Shown in pieces: positions 26,693-36,434 of a stretch of DNA of 64,000 bases. The notes under the pieces are model-generated. The model ran no database searches and had not been told where the DNA came from. It worked only from the letters and a program-made list of their open reading frames with translations. The translations under genes and the position numbers were made by a program. This DNA is from MPNP01 sp965116235. GTDB taxonomy: Bacteria > Pseudomonadota > Alphaproteobacteria > Rhodobacterales > Rhodobacteraceae. The stretch lies in NCBI GenBank assembly GCA_965116235.1, contig OZ220496.1:620001-684000 (forward strand), read 5' to 3'. Numbering within the stretch: the first letter of the stretch is position 1; the number at the start of each line of letters is the position of its first letter.

Positions 26693-27877
26693 ATGATTGA
26701 TGCGGTCATGCCGACCTATGCCAGAACCGAAATGGGGTTCGAAAGAGGCGATGGGTGCTGGCTTTATGGAACAGATGGCAAGACATACCTTGATGCCGGG
26801 GCAGGAATTGCAGTCAGCTGTCTGGGACATAACCACCCCAAGCTTGTCCAAACCTTGGTCGATCAGGCCGGAAAACTGTGGCATACCTCAAATCTCTACC
26901 GTATACCCAATCAGGAGAGACTGGCATCCCTGCTGGTCGAGAACAGTTTTGCCGACACCGTCTTCTTCACGAACAGCGGGACGGAAGCGGTTGAATGCGC
27001 AGTCAAGATGGCTCGCAAATACTGGTTCAAACAAGGACGACCGGAAAGAAATCAGATCATAACTCTCAAGAACTCCTTTCACGGACGAACACTCGGCATG
27101 ATTTCGGCAGCTGGAGCCGAAAAGCTCACCACGGGATTTGCGCCATTGCTGCCTGGCTTCATTCAGGTAGAACCCGGCGATATGGCCGCGGTAACAGATG
27201 TTTTGACGGATACCACAGGAGCCATTCTGGTCGAACCCATTCTTGGTGAGGGGGGAATCATGCCGCTCTCAGACAAGTTCATGAAGGATCTGAGAGCCGT
27301 GTGTGACCGGGAAGAACTGCTGCTCATTCTGGACGAAATCCAGTGTGGCATGGGTCGAACCGGAAAACTTTTCGCATACGAGTGGGCCAGCATTACACCC
27401 GATATCATGGCCATCGCCAAGGGAATAGGAGGCGGGTTTCCCCTCGGAGCTTGCCTGGCAACCGAAAAGGCGGCAGCAGGCATGACCGCTGGAACCCACG
27501 GCTCGACATATGGCGGGAATCCTTTGGCCTGCGCTGTGGGATGCACCGTAATGGAAACGATTGCCAACGAGGATATGCTTCTGCATGTCGGCAAAGTTGC
27601 GGGAACTATAAGGCAGCAACTCGAGTCCCTGGTTGACAGTCACCCCGACGTATTCGAGGAGGTGCGCGGTGAAGGGTTGATGCTGGGCATCAAGTGCAAG
27701 GTCCCCAACATGGATGTCATTGCGGCAGGTTATGAGCAGCAACTCCTGACCGTTCCCGGCGGAGACAACGTGGTTCGCATTTTGCCGCCGCTGGTCGTCA
27801 GCGAAGACGAAGCCAAGGAGATTGTCAATCGGCTGGACAAGGCCGCAGGTTCCATCGAGGTATCGTCCGATGCCTGA
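26693..27877 (+). CDS. argD: Acetylornithine aminotransferase
   Basis: 394 residues, full length. A PLP enzyme of arginine biosynthesis: N-acetylornithine and 2-oxoglutarate to N-acetylglutamate semialdehyde and glutamate (reverse direction in biosynthesis). Signatures are NSGTEAVECAVKMARKY, FHGRTLG, LILDEIQCGMGRTG and the PLP lysine in AKGIGGGFPLGA. It overlaps argF by eight bases, so the two are translationally coupled, the usual alphaproteobacterial argDF arrangement. Confidence 0.95.
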   Translation: MIDAVMPTYARTEMGFERGDGCWLYGTDGKTYLDAGAGIAVSCLGHNHPKLVQTLVDQAGKLWHTSNLYRIPNQERLASLLVENSFADTVFFTNSGTEAVECAVKMARKYWFKQGRPERNQIITLKNSFHGRTLGMISAAGAEKLTTGFAPLLPGFIQVEPGDMAAVTDVLTDTTGAILVEPILGEGGIMPLSDKFMKDLRAVCDREELLLILDEIQCGMGRTGKLFAYEWASITPDIMAIAKGIGGGFPLGACLATEKAAAGMTAGTHGSTYGGNPLACAVGCTVMETIANEDMLLHVGKVAGTIRQQLESLVDSHPDVFEEVRGEGLMLGIKCKVPNMDVIAAGYEQQLLTVPGGDNVVRILPPLVVSEDEAKEIVNRLDKAAGSIEVSSDA

Positions 27878-28799
27878 TTTTCTGCAAATCACCGATCTCA
27901 AATACGAGGACTTGAGACGGATCCTGCGGGATGCCAGCCAGACCAAGCAGACCCGCGAGGAAAAGCCCAGAGGGCATGCTGACCCTGACCGACCATTCGC
28001 CGATATTGTCGTGGCCCTGCTGTTTGACAAGCCGTCGACACGAACACGTCTGTCTTTTGAGGTGGCCGTCCATCAATTGGGCGGCAAGTCCATAGTCATT
28101 TCAACGGAATCAACTCATAGAGTCCGGGGAGAATCTATCAAGGATACGGCCTTGGTGCTCTCCCGATATGTTGATCTCATCATGATCCGGACCTATGAGA
28201 ATCAGATCCTTGACGATCTTGCTCGTTTTGCTGACGTCCCGGTCATTAACGGTCTTACGGACTACAGCCATCCCTGCCAGATTCTGGGCGATATCATGAC
28301 TTTTGAAGAAAAGTCCGGACCGATTGAGGGCAAAAATATGGTCTGGGTCGGCGACGGCAACAATGTTTGCAACTCCTTCTTGCACGCCGCTGGACAGTTC
28401 GGGTTCAACCTGACGTTTTGCGGACCGAAAGAATTTGATCCCGACCTGAAGGAAATCAAGTCCGCCCGATCAAGGGGGTCAAAGGTCACCATTGAGCGTG
28501 ATCCGAGACAGTGCATACCTCAAGCGGACCTCATAGTGACCGATACATGGGTATCCATCCACGAGGATGATCACACCGAAACGAAAATGCGAGGTGATTT
28601 ACATGTGTATCAAGTCAACTCGACCATGATGCAGATGGCCAGGCCAGAGGCCCTGTTTATGCACTGCCTGCCAGCCCACAGAGGGAAAGAGGTCACCTCG
28701 GAAGTATTGGACGGGCCTCAGTCGGTCGTTTTTGATGAAGCCGAAAACCGGCTCCACGTTCAGAAGTCCATCATGAAATGGTGCTTGGGACGGTTGTAG
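27870..28799 (+). CDS. argF: Ornithine carbamoyltransferase
   Basis: 309 residues from the ATG of MPDFLQITDL, which overlaps the argD stop (ATGCCTGA). It converts ornithine and carbamoyl phosphate to citrulline. The carbamoyl-phosphate site S-T-R-T-R (KPSTRTRLSFEVA), HPCQILGD and the ornithine loop HCLPAHRGKEV are all present. Second gene of the argDF operon; convergent with the EamA gene downstream. Confidence 0.96.
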   Translation: MPDFLQITDLKYEDLRRILRDASQTKQTREEKPRGHADPDRPFADIVVALLFDKPSTRTRLSFEVAVHQLGGKSIVISTESTHRVRGESIKDTALVLSRYVDLIMIRTYENQILDDLARFADVPVINGLTDYSHPCQILGDIMTFEEKSGPIEGKNMVWVGDGNNVCNSFLHAAGQFGFNLTFCGPKEFDPDLKEIKSARSRGSKVTIERDPRQCIPQADLIVTDTWVSIHEDDHTETKMRGDLHVYQVNSTMMQMARPEALFMHCLPAHRGKEVTSEVLDGPQSVVFDEAENRLHVQKSIMKWCLGRL

Positions 28800-28820
28800 G
28801 GGGCATTTCCCTGGACATCT

Positions 28821-29714
28821 TCAGTCCTGCCGCAGCAACAGCAGAAGAGCGACAATCGTCATGGCCACCCCGAACAGGATGGGGAGGGAGGGGAGACCCC
28901 GACCCAGAGTAAATTCCCACAACACGACCCAGCTTGGGGTCAGGTAGGTGTAGGCCATCACCTTGGCCGAAGGAATGCGCATTGAGGCATAACTGACAGC
29001 AAAAAAGGTCAGGATCGTGGCAATGAAGGTCAGGTAAAAAATGGTTATCAGAACGATGGACGGCAAATCGAACCACGCCGTGGTGGCAACGTCCTGCCAG
29101 CCAAACGCCATGAGAAAAATCGATCCTGTAGTCACCATCCCCAGGACAAACACTTGTGGTGGCTCGCCTTGATTGGCAAAGCGCAGGAATGGGGTGTAGA
29201 ATGCATGAGCCACGCATCCGAAGAAAAAGATGATCTCGCCCTGACCAACACGGAACGACAGGATTGCCGAAAAATCGGCTCGGAAGATGACCCATACAGC
29301 TCCGACCGCTCCGATCATCAAGGCTCCGGCTGTTCGTCTGGACACTTTTTGCTGCAGCAGAAGCCATCCGAACAGCCCGGACAGGAGTGGAGTCAGGGTG
29401 AACACGGTGCTAGTCGACACGGCGGAAGTCGTTTGCAAGGCAATAAACATCAAAACAAAGTAAAAGGCCATCAGGGCCCCGGCGACAAAATACCGCCAAG
29501 GGTTTTTGAAATAGGATGGCTTGAACCCGGTTCCGAAATATACGAGCACAAGAATGAGGATTGCCGACAGGATGAAGCGGGAGGCCGTGAGAGCGAAAGG
29601 GCTGATCATGTTGGCAACCATCCCGCCCAGACTGAATGATCCGGCTATGCCAAAGGAAAAGGCGAACATGAAGAGGTGACCCTTGGAGTGCTCCGCAAGA
29701 TTGATTGGCACCAT
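28821..29714 (-). CDS. EamA/DMT-family transporter
   Basis: 297 residues from the ATG after GGAGAGAG. About ten hydrophobic helices in two EamA repeats (first half SFSLGGMVANMISPFALTAS..., second half GEIIFFFGCVAHAFYTPFLR...). It is an inner-membrane transporter of the drug/metabolite superfamily, probably an amino-acid or metabolite exporter; substrate cannot be predicted. Confidence 0.88.
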   Translation of the reverse strand: MVPINLAEHSKGHLFMFAFSFGIAGSFSLGGMVANMISPFALTASRFILSAILILVLVYFGTGFKPSYFKNPWRYFVAGALMAFYFVLMFIALQTTSAVSTSTVFTLTPLLSGLFGWLLLQQKVSRRTAGALMIGAVGAVWVIFRADFSAILSFRVGQGEIIFFFGCVAHAFYTPFLRFANQGEPPQVFVLGMVTTGSIFLMAFGWQDVATTAWFDLPSIVLITIFYLTFIATILTFFAVSYASMRIPSAKVMAYTYLTPSWVVLWEFTLGRGLPSLPILFGVAMTIVALLLLLRQD

Positions 29715-30072
29715 ACTTTTTCTCTCTCCAGGCTTCACGGCAATATCACCGTCGCGCCATCATATACGCAGACAACCCTGACTCACAAAGAGCTGACAGG
29801 AAACAGTTGCCGCTCTCAACAGACATGACAGAAATTTTGAAGAGCGTTCGCTTGAGGTGGCACTCGTCCCCGAGTCCAGCTGTGTATCTCTTTCATCAAG
29901 AGACATCTGTAGACGCGTGAGGATGATAAGGGGCCGAGTGGAAAGTATACGACTTGTTCCGTTCGATTCCGCTCACCATACATTGGCATCGTGATGATTC
30001 GTTCATACACACGAAGCGATGGATGACATGCCGTCGGCCATGAACCGCCATGACAGAGAGTATCAGTCAATG
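29715..30072. other. Intergenic region
   Basis: Between the EamA gene and the decayed ATPase gene. No feature seen apart from the likely EamA promoter. Confidence 0.35.
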
Positions 30073-30700
30073 GTCAACGCGTTTCCAGACAATCCTTTTG
30101 TTCCGATTCATGCGAGCCGCCGCACTTCATGGGCCGGCGTCCGGACGTCGAAGCGGCGTTTGACAATTTGGAGCGGCTGCTGGGCATGTCCGCGTTACCC
30201 CGCAGTCGCAGCCATTTGATCTATGGACCGCGCGGCACGGGCAAGACTGTGCATATTCGCTCCTTGCACGTGTGGATTCTGGCTCGGTCGGCACTGGTCA
30301 TCCTGCTTGACCTAGCAGACCGTCGTGTCCCATCGCAACCCGCCATGGCCCGAGAACTGTTTTGACCGTGGGTGGAGATAGTCAGCATCATGGTTGACCG
30401 GATGGATGACGATGGTCGGGCATCAGACCAGAATGTTGTCGAACAAGCCGAGGGCCGGGTCCGGAGTTTTTTGGCAAAGACACCTCTGGCTCGCACGTCG
30501 GTCATGGGTTCCATCAAGGCCATGACGGCGAGTGAGGCCCAACTTTTGGTCGGGGTCGGCTCCACAACCTCTACCTTGCACGCCACTACGGACTGGAGCA
30601 GTGCTGTCCGTCGCTTCAGCTTGCGGCGACTCACGGCCAGCGGGTCCTGTAGGGAGATCAGCGGTCCGGGTTTTGGCTGTTCTGATTTGACAACGAGCCA
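30073..30700 (+). pseudogene. Decayed AAA/STAND ATPase, relative of the 1 kb gene
   Basis: The first frame reads MVNAFPDNPFVPIHASRRT, then a one-base shift near 30127 leads to FMGRRPDVEAAFDNLERLLG and the Walker A GPRGTGKT. A stop follows at 30365, with the likely continuation in a third frame (VRSFLAKTPLARTSVMGSIKA). The order of motifs matches the N-terminal half of the ankyrin ATPase at 1033-2745. Walker B and any C-terminal repeats are missing. Confidence 0.6.
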
Positions 30701-30784
30701 AGCTTCATGCCGACGTGGAACCGGAGCGTGGTATCGCGCGTGTCGCTGAGCCCGCCGCCCTGACGCCAAAAGGGATGAGGAAAG

Positions 30785-31663
30785 CTAGCGAGTTTTCTGG
30801 GTGTCCAAGCGGAAGTCGTACAAGTCCGACTCCGGCAGCGCAACCTCTAACATGCGAGCCGGGTCGAAATTGGGGCCCGTGCGCGTGTGCGGGTAGCCGC
30901 GCTGGTTCATGACGAAGCGAATCGGTCCATGCTCCCCCGAACCGGTCCAGTCATCCCCTTCATGGGTATGCCCGCAGATCCATGTATGGATGTCATACTG
31001 GCGGATTTCGGACCACAGATCGCTGGCATAGCTGGCGGTCAGCGCCCGTTCCCGCTCTGAGGCCCCTTCTCGTTCTCGCGGCACCAGCTCACGGACGGGC
31101 AGGTGGTGAGTCAACACGATGGTCGGACCCGGATGGGGCCGGGCCAGAGCCTCGAACAGGGCCGCCTTGTCTTGGCGATGCTGAGCCAGCATGTCCTCCA
31201 CGGTCCGGCGCCGGCTCGGACCCGTGCGAATCATGTTGTAGTCGTTCATGATGGTGCCAGCCGTGACTCGGGCCAGACCGGCCAGACCGGGATACAGATC
31301 GAGATCGGTCCAGAGCGTCGCGCCGATGATGCGCACGCCGGCGATGACGGTGGTTTCGCCATGGAGCACCCGCACGTCGTGCCCCTGGCGCCGCAGGACA
31401 TCCAGCTGGTGCCGCTCCTGCTCCCTGAGTTCAGGCCAGACCGAGCCATAGCATTCGTGATTGCCCCAGATGGCAACGACTGGACAGCCATATTTCTGCG
31501 CCGCGCGGCGGGGAATCTCCAGATGCCTCCCCCGCACATGCGTGTCGCCGGCGATCAGCACCCCGTCCGGCGGGACGTCCAGCTTGGGCAAGGCAAACTC
31601 GTTCCAGAACTCATCATGCAGGTCGCTCCAGACCAAAAAGCGGGCTGTCGTCGATGGTGTCAT
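30785..31663 (-). CDS. Calcineurin-like metallophosphoesterase
   Basis: 292 residues; the ATG after AAGGAATTTAGCT is chosen over an upstream in-frame codon inside the preceding gene. The five phosphoesterase blocks are visible: SDLHDE, GDTHVRG, GNHECYG, LTHHLP and CGHTHEGDD. These bind two metals and hydrolyse a phosphomono- or diester; substrate unknown. It follows a small gene by three bases and should be in one operon with it. The region is GC-richer than the neighbouring core genes, which suggests transfer. Confidence 0.85.
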   Translation of the reverse strand: MTPSTTARFLVWSDLHDEFWNEFALPKLDVPPDGVLIAGDTHVRGRHLEIPRRAAQKYGCPVVAIWGNHECYGSVWPELREQERHQLDVLRRQGHDVRVLHGETTVIAGVRIIGATLWTDLDLYPGLAGLARVTAGTIMNDYNMIRTGPSRRRTVEDMLAQHRQDKAALFEALARPHPGPTIVLTHHLPVRELVPREREGASERERALTASYASDLWSEIRQYDIHTWICGHTHEGDDWTGSGEHGPIRFVMNQRGYPHTRTGPNFDPARMLEVALPESDLYDFRLDTQKTR

Positions 31664-31665
31664 AG

Positions 31666-32046
31666 CTAAATTCCTTTTCTGTGGGGCTGCGGACGGACCT
31701 CCTCCGGCAGCGTGTGCATCAGCCTGAGGCATGTCTCGTTATACAGCCAGCGACCATCCACGGCATCCCCGTCTGGAGGAGTCCCGTCTTGCAGGAGCTC
31801 GAAGAGAAAGAGATTATCTCGCCCGTTTCGCCCATGCCTGTGGTATCCTCGCCGGGCCTGGCAAATCTCCTGATTGAAGAGCTGCATCGTCCGGTCCAAC
31901 AGGGCGTTCTTGCCAAATCCGCGTCGCCGGGTGACGCCAGTGCAGGGAAACACAGGCCGCAGATTCTCCCGAGTTTCGATCTGGAGCTTGCGCACCCGGT
32001 GAGCCATTTCGGCCTTGCGTCCGTAAAAGCCCCATTTCAGTGCCAT
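31666..32046 (-). CDS. Hypothetical basic protein upstream of the phosphoesterase
   Basis: 126 residues, ATG after AGGAGA. It reads MALKWGFYGRKAEMAHRVRKLQ... and is strongly basic in the first half. No family recognised. Its stop lies three bases before the metallophosphoesterase start, so the pair is probably an operon and may act together. Confidence 0.55.
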   Translation of the reverse strand: MALKWGFYGRKAEMAHRVRKLQIETRENLRPVFPCTGVTRRRGFGKNALLDRTMQLFNQEICQARRGYHRHGRNGRDNLFLFELLQDGTPPDGDAVDGRWLYNETCLRLMHTLPEEVRPQPHRKGI

Positions 32047-32114
32047 ATCATCAGTCTCCTGTCATTCAGTGACAACGCTCCGTCAGCGGTCCGTCCCCTG
32101 CGCTCATTTACATA

Positions 32115-32600
32115 GGATGGCCTCCGGCCATAATCCATACGCCGGCGCCAATCATGCAAAAACGCCCGCTTGGCGGAGCACGGACCATTCCGGACCCCGG
32201 CGCCGGGGTCACTGGAGGAGGGGGCGTTGGGCTCACGCGATGAGGTGTCCAGCCAGCCCCCCCCCGGCGATAGCTCGATGCCGTATTCGGCTGCCTGGCA
32301 ACGGATCTCATCAAGCGTCGCTAGGCGACCGCTCAGCCGATCAATGGACTGATGGAGGTGCGTACGCGCCGACGGTGTCTCGGGCGTTGCATCCTCTATG
32401 GGCCCCCGACGGTGGCCAGGGACTGGCGAATATCGTCCAGGTCGTGACGGACGTTCTCCCAGCTGAACTGGGCCTCATGCCAAGTCTGGAACATGTCCTT
32501 GTGCAACCGCTCCCCCTCCCTCTTCATCCTCCGGTACCAGGACTTGCCGACGAAGAATGGCGTCCCTGAAAGCGAACGGGCGGACCAAGGTCCAACAGTG
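32115..32600 (-). pseudogene. Frameshifted hypothetical gene
   Basis: One minus-strand frame reads SARSLSGTPFFVGKSWYRRM, then KREGERLHKDMFQTWHEAQ and NVRHDLDDIRQSLATVGGP, and stops. A one-base shift at a G run near 32400 continues PIEDATPETPSARTHLHQS, then LATLDEIRCQAAEYGIE, to another G run near 32260. The sequence is clearly coding in character, but the gene is broken. It lies upstream of, and in the same direction as, the phosphoesterase operon. No family recognised. Confidence 0.45.
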
Positions 32601-32934
32601 GGAGGAAGCGGGTGAGCACTGGCAAGACGACACGCAAAATGACCGGTTTTTGCCCCGACAGATCGTCATGACACCATCGGATCGGTGACAATCCACCCCA
32701 TTTCGGTTGATTATGCCCTTAGGGAGATTAATGACCCCGAATTCCGACATGTTGACTCCGCATTCAGCACTTCCTATATGGGGCAGACTCCAAAATTGTT
32801 GGTTTACTTACGGTTCTGGATACTGGTCAAGGATCGCCACACGTCAGCGAGTTTCGCCCACGGGTGTGCGCATGCTATTGTCGCTAGATCTTTCAAGATC
32901 GAACGCATTTTGAACGCTAAACGGAGAGACAGCA
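32601..32934. other. Region upstream of ffh
   Basis: Likely holds the promoter of the ffh-rpmE cluster. The short ORFs on both strands look spurious. No hairpin or RNA gene recognised. Confidence 0.35.
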
Positions 32935-34359
32935 TTGTTTGAGTCTTTATCCAACCGGTTCAACGAGGTATTCCAAGGCCTCACCAAAAAGGGAACCTTG
33001 TCCGATCAGGACGTTGCCGCCGCCATGCGGGAAGTCAGGATCTCCCTCTTGGAAGCTGACGTTGCCTTGCCCATCGTCAAGTCCTTCATTCGCACAGTTC
33101 AGCGCAAGGCTACAGGGCAAGCTGTCACACGCTCGATATCACCCGGCCAACAAGTCATCAAGATTGTGCATGACGAGCTGAAGGAAATCCTCGCCGGTGG
33201 TGAATTGGACAGCCGCTTGCAAATCGGTTCACCACCTGCAGCAATCCTGATGGTAGGTCTGCAAGGTTCCGGCAAAACCACGACAACCGCCAAGCTGGCC
33301 AAGCACCTGACTGAAAAAGAAAAAAAGAAGGTCCTGATGGCCTCACTCGACACGAGACGACCAGCCGCCATGGAACAGCTGGCCATCCTGGGCAAGCAGG
33401 AAGGAATAGAGACCTTGCCCATCGTCTCGGGACAGGATGCCGGAACCATTGCTCGGCGCGCGAGTTTTCATGCCAAGGGGCAAGGGGCGGATGTTGTCTT
33501 GCTGGATACGGCCGGCCGACTGCATGTTGACAATGAGCTCATGGCGGAAGTCGTCAGCGTCAGAGATACGGCCAACCCAAAGGAAACTCTTCTGGTCGTG
33601 GACGGCTTGACCGGACAGGACGCAGTCCATATCGCCCGTGAGTTTGATACGCAAATCGGCATATCCGGCGTTGTTCTCACCCGCATGGAGGGTGATGGCC
33701 GTGGCGGCGCAGCCCTGAGCATGCGGGCCATCACCGGGAAGCCCGTCAAGTTCATGGGCATCGGCGAAAAGATTGCCGACCTGACTGTTTTTGATCCGGA
33801 TCGAGTGGCCAACAGCATACTCGGAATGGGCGATATCGTCAGCCTGGTCGAGAAAGCCTCGGAAACCTTTGAAAAGGAAAGGACCGAACGCATCATGTCC
33901 CGCTACGGCAAGGGGCGCATAAACATGAACGATCTTCGGGACTTGCTGATCGCGATGGAACGAATGGGGGGACTCGGCGGCATCGCATCCATGATACCCG
34001 GACTTCGCGGCAAGGTTGCTGCTGTAAGCAGGCATGAAGGCGTGCTCAAAAAGAATCTGGCCTTGATCAACTCCATGACTCGCAAGGAAAGAGCCAACCC
34101 CAAACTTCTGCAGGCCAGTCGAAAGAAGCGGATCGCAGCGGGTGCAGGCCTGGGAGTGTCGGATGTCAATTCACTCCTGAAGGTTCACCGGCAAATGACC
34201 TCCATGGGTAAAAACCTTTCGCGGAAGGGAGTCCTGAAGCAAATGCTGGGTTCGACACTGCAGTCGGAACCGTCTGGAGACCTGTCCTCACTCGGTTTGC
34301 AGGATTGGACCGCATCGCAATTGAAAAGACCTTCTGGTCGATACGGACGATACGGCTGA
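32935..34359 (+). CDS. ffh: Signal recognition particle protein Ffh
   Basis: 474 residues. The TTG start has GGAGAG seven bases upstream. The N domain, the GTPase G domain (GLQGSGKTTTTAKLA, DTRRPAA, LLDTAGRLH) and a C-terminal M domain (GLGGIASMIPGLRG, RKKRIAAGAG) are complete. Ffh binds 4.5S RNA and signal peptides on ribosomes and docks with FtsY at the membrane. First gene of a cluster with chorismate mutase, rpsP, rimM, trmD, rplS and rpmE. Confidence 0.96.
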   Translation: MFESLSNRFNEVFQGLTKKGTLSDQDVAAAMREVRISLLEADVALPIVKSFIRTVQRKATGQAVTRSISPGQQVIKIVHDELKEILAGGELDSRLQIGSPPAAILMVGLQGSGKTTTTAKLAKHLTEKEKKKVLMASLDTRRPAAMEQLAILGKQEGIETLPIVSGQDAGTIARRASFHAKGQGADVVLLDTAGRLHVDNELMAEVVSVRDTANPKETLLVVDGLTGQDAVHIAREFDTQIGISGVVLTRMEGDGRGGAALSMRAITGKPVKFMGIGEKIADLTVFDPDRVANSILGMGDIVSLVEKASETFEKERTERIMSRYGKGRINMNDLRDLLIAMERMGGLGGIASMIPGLRGKVAAVSRHEGVLKKNLALINSMTRKERANPKLLQASRKKRIAAGAGLGVSDVNSLLKVHRQMTSMGKNLSRKGVLKQMLGSTLQSEPSGDLSSLGLQDWTASQLKRPSGRYGRYG

Positions 34360-34433
34360 TTCATGCCTTTTCCGTTGGTACCAATCCTGACTCATCGCCG
34401 TACGCCTAATCCAAACCGTCAATAGGTATCTTT

Positions 34434-34754
34434 ATGCACGAGACCATTGCTGACACGATCCTGAAAAAGCATCGCGAATCCATCGACCGCCTCGATGCCA
34501 TTCTCATTTACACCTTGGCCGAACGGTTCAAGCTGACGCAGGAAGTGGGAGTCCTGAAAGCCGAACACAATCTGCCGCCGGCCGACCCGGCACGCGAGAA
34601 AAAACAGATCGAACGGCTAAAGGAATTGGCAGGGTCGGCGAACCTTGACCCTGAGTTTGCCAAGAATTTCATCAGTTTCATCATCGCTGAGGTCATTCAG
34701 CAACACAAAAAACACAATCATCGAATCCATTCGCTTAACAAGAACGAGGAGTGA
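34434..34754 (+). CDS. Chorismate mutase (AroQ type)
   Basis: 106 residues, all helical. It begins ADTILKKHRESIDRLDAILIYTLAERFKLTQEVG, the AroQ helix-1 pattern with the catalytic arginine and the LI-x-LL-like stretch. It converts chorismate to prephenate for phenylalanine and tyrosine synthesis. The location between ffh and rpsP is typical of Alphaproteobacteria and supports the call. Its end overlaps the ribosome site of rpsP. Confidence 0.9.
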   Translation: MHETIADTILKKHRESIDRLDAILIYTLAERFKLTQEVGVLKAEHNLPPADPAREKKQIERLKELAGSANLDPEFAKNFISFIIAEVIQQHKKHNHRIHSLNKNEE

Positions 34755-34759
34755 CAACT

Positions 34760-35098
34760 ATGACAATGCGAATCCGATTGGCTCGTCGAGGATCCAAGAA
34801 ACGTCCCTTTTACAGCATTGTGGCCGCCGATTCGAGAATGCCGCGAGACGGTCGCTTTATCGAGAAGCTGGGAACCTATAATCCGCTGCTGGCGAAGGAT
34901 GATCCCGATCGCGTCAAGATTGATGCTGACCGGGTCAATCATTGGATGGAAAAGGGGGCATCGCCGACTGACCGAGTAGCGAGGTTTCTGGAGGCCAGGG
35001 GAGTGCTTCAACCCAAAGTGCGCAGCAATCCTCAAAAGGCCACTCCGGGCAAGAAGGCATTGGAGCGCAAGGCGGCAGCCGAGAGTTCAGAAGAGTGA
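34760..35098 (+). CDS. rpsP: 30S ribosomal protein S16
   Basis: 112 residues; the ATG of MTMRIRLARRGSKKRPFYSIVAADSR follows GAGGAG. The S16 fold spans ~1-80 (GTYNPLL, DRVNHWMEKGASPTDRVARFL) and a basic C-terminal tail follows, as in other Alphaproteobacteria. Component of the small ribosomal subunit. The stop overlaps the rimM start. Confidence 0.97.
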   Translation: MTMRIRLARRGSKKRPFYSIVAADSRMPRDGRFIEKLGTYNPLLAKDDPDRVKIDADRVNHWMEKGASPTDRVARFLEARGVLQPKVRSNPQKATPGKKALERKAAAESSEE

Positions 35099-35670
35099 TG
35101 CTTTCCGGTGGGGTTGAGCCCTTGCCCGAGTGTACTGAAACGTCGAACTCTGCACGACCGCCGGACGATGAACTGGTTCTGGTTGGGCATGTGGGTTCGC
35201 CCCATGGAATCAAGGGCTTGGTTCATCTCAAGAGTTATTGCGAAACACCGGGGGACATCGGCAATTTCGCAATGCTATTCTCGACCCCGAGCCGGCACCA
35301 GCCTTTTCAGATCAAGTCGGTTCGAGAGACGGCCGATCATCTCATTGTGGCTGTCCGGGGAATTCAGTCCCGTGATGAAGCCGAGGCCTTGCGTGGCACC
35401 CAATTATGGGCCCGACGGCGCGATTTTCCTGCCCTTGAACCGGACGAGTACTATCATTCCGATCTGGTCGGCCTGCGCGTGCACGATCGGTTCGGCAGAC
35501 ACGTAGGCCAGGTCGTTGCAGTTCATGACTACGGGGCCGGAGACTTCCTTGAAATCACCCTGACCAACCAGGGGGAAGCGGTCTATTTCCCCTTCACGAA
35601 AGAACGCGTCTTGTCGGTTGACATTTCCTTGGGACATCTGACTGTCGATGACATTGGTGATTGGCAGTGA
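35098..35670 (+). CDS. rimM: Ribosome maturation factor RimM
   Basis: 190 residues. The N-terminal RimM domain begins LVLVGHVGSPHGIKGLVHLKSY; the C-terminal PRC-barrel reads YYHSDLVGLRV...VGQVVAVHDYGAGDFLEI...PFTKERVLSVD. It binds S19 and helps assemble the 30S head. The start overlaps the rpsP stop; a GTG one codon earlier is possible. Confidence 0.95.
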   Translation: MLSGGVEPLPECTETSNSARPPDDELVLVGHVGSPHGIKGLVHLKSYCETPGDIGNFAMLFSTPSRHQPFQIKSVRETADHLIVAVRGIQSRDEAEALRGTQLWARRRDFPALEPDEYYHSDLVGLRVHDRFGRHVGQVVAVHDYGAGDFLEITLTNQGEAVYFPFTKERVLSVDISLGHLTVDDIGDWQ

Positions 35671-36389
35671 CCTGGACAGCCAAGATCGTTACATTGTTTC
35701 CCGAGGTCTTTCCGGGCGTTCTGGGCCATTCCTTGCCCGGCAAGGCGTTGGCCAGGAAGGACTGGATCCTGCAGACGTTCGACTTGCGTCAATTTGGTAC
35801 CGGCCCCCATTGCCGGGTTGATGATGCCCCCATCGGGGGCGGACCCGGCATGGTCATGAAGCCGGATGTACTGGAAGCAGCGCTGGCGGGGGCCATGACG
35901 GACATTGATTCAGCCGCTCTGTCTTGGCCTGTTGTTGCCCTCTCTCCCCGCGGCCGACCATTCGACCAGAAAATGGCCCGGGAGTGGGCGCATGGGAATG
36001 GTGTGACCATGATTTGCGGCCGCTACGAAGGGATTGACGAGCGGTTCTTGACTGATCCCGGAATCGAGGAAGTCTCTCTGGGAGACTTTGTCCTGGCTGG
36101 AGGAGAGGTGGCGGCTCAAGCCATGATTGAGGCCACAGTCCGACTTCTGCCAAGGGTCTTGGGCAATGAAGAATCTCCTCGCGATGAAACCTTCAGCGAC
36201 TGTCTGCTGGAGTACCCTCAGTATACCAAACCCAACGAATGGAAGGGACAGTCGGTTCCCGAAATTCTCTTCTCCGGTCATCATGAGCGCATTGCCCAGT
36301 GGCGCCAACAGCAAGCAGAAGCGCTAACCCGCGTCCGCCGACCAGATTTATGGCGGCGACATAGTTCGCACCAAAGAGTTGAAACCTGA
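35667..36389 (+). CDS. trmD: tRNA (guanine-N1)-methyltransferase TrmD
   Basis: 240 residues from a GTG that overlaps the rimM stop (GTGA), giving the family-typical start MTWTAKIVTLFPEVFPG. It methylates G37 of tRNAs with SAM. The trefoil-knot SAM site is visible as ICGRYEGIDERF and EVSLGDFVLAGGE, followed by LGNEESPRDETF. Part of the rpsP-rimM-trmD-rplS operon. Confidence 0.96.
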   Translation: MTWTAKIVTLFPEVFPGVLGHSLPGKALARKDWILQTFDLRQFGTGPHCRVDDAPIGGGPGMVMKPDVLEAALAGAMTDIDSAALSWPVVALSPRGRPFDQKMAREWAHGNGVTMICGRYEGIDERFLTDPGIEEVSLGDFVLAGGEVAAQAMIEATVRLLPRVLGNEESPRDETFSDCLLEYPQYTKPNEWKGQSVPEILFSGHHERIAQWRQQQAEALTRVRRPDLWRRHSSHQRVET

Positions 36390-36434
36390 TTTTTTTTGCT
36401 ATGTGTATCGGACGTCCCATCGAGGAGATGAACA

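Noticed and set aside
32069..32569. 166-aa plus-strand ORF
   Set aside because: The opposite strand shows better coding character (a frameshifted gene), so this is a shadow.
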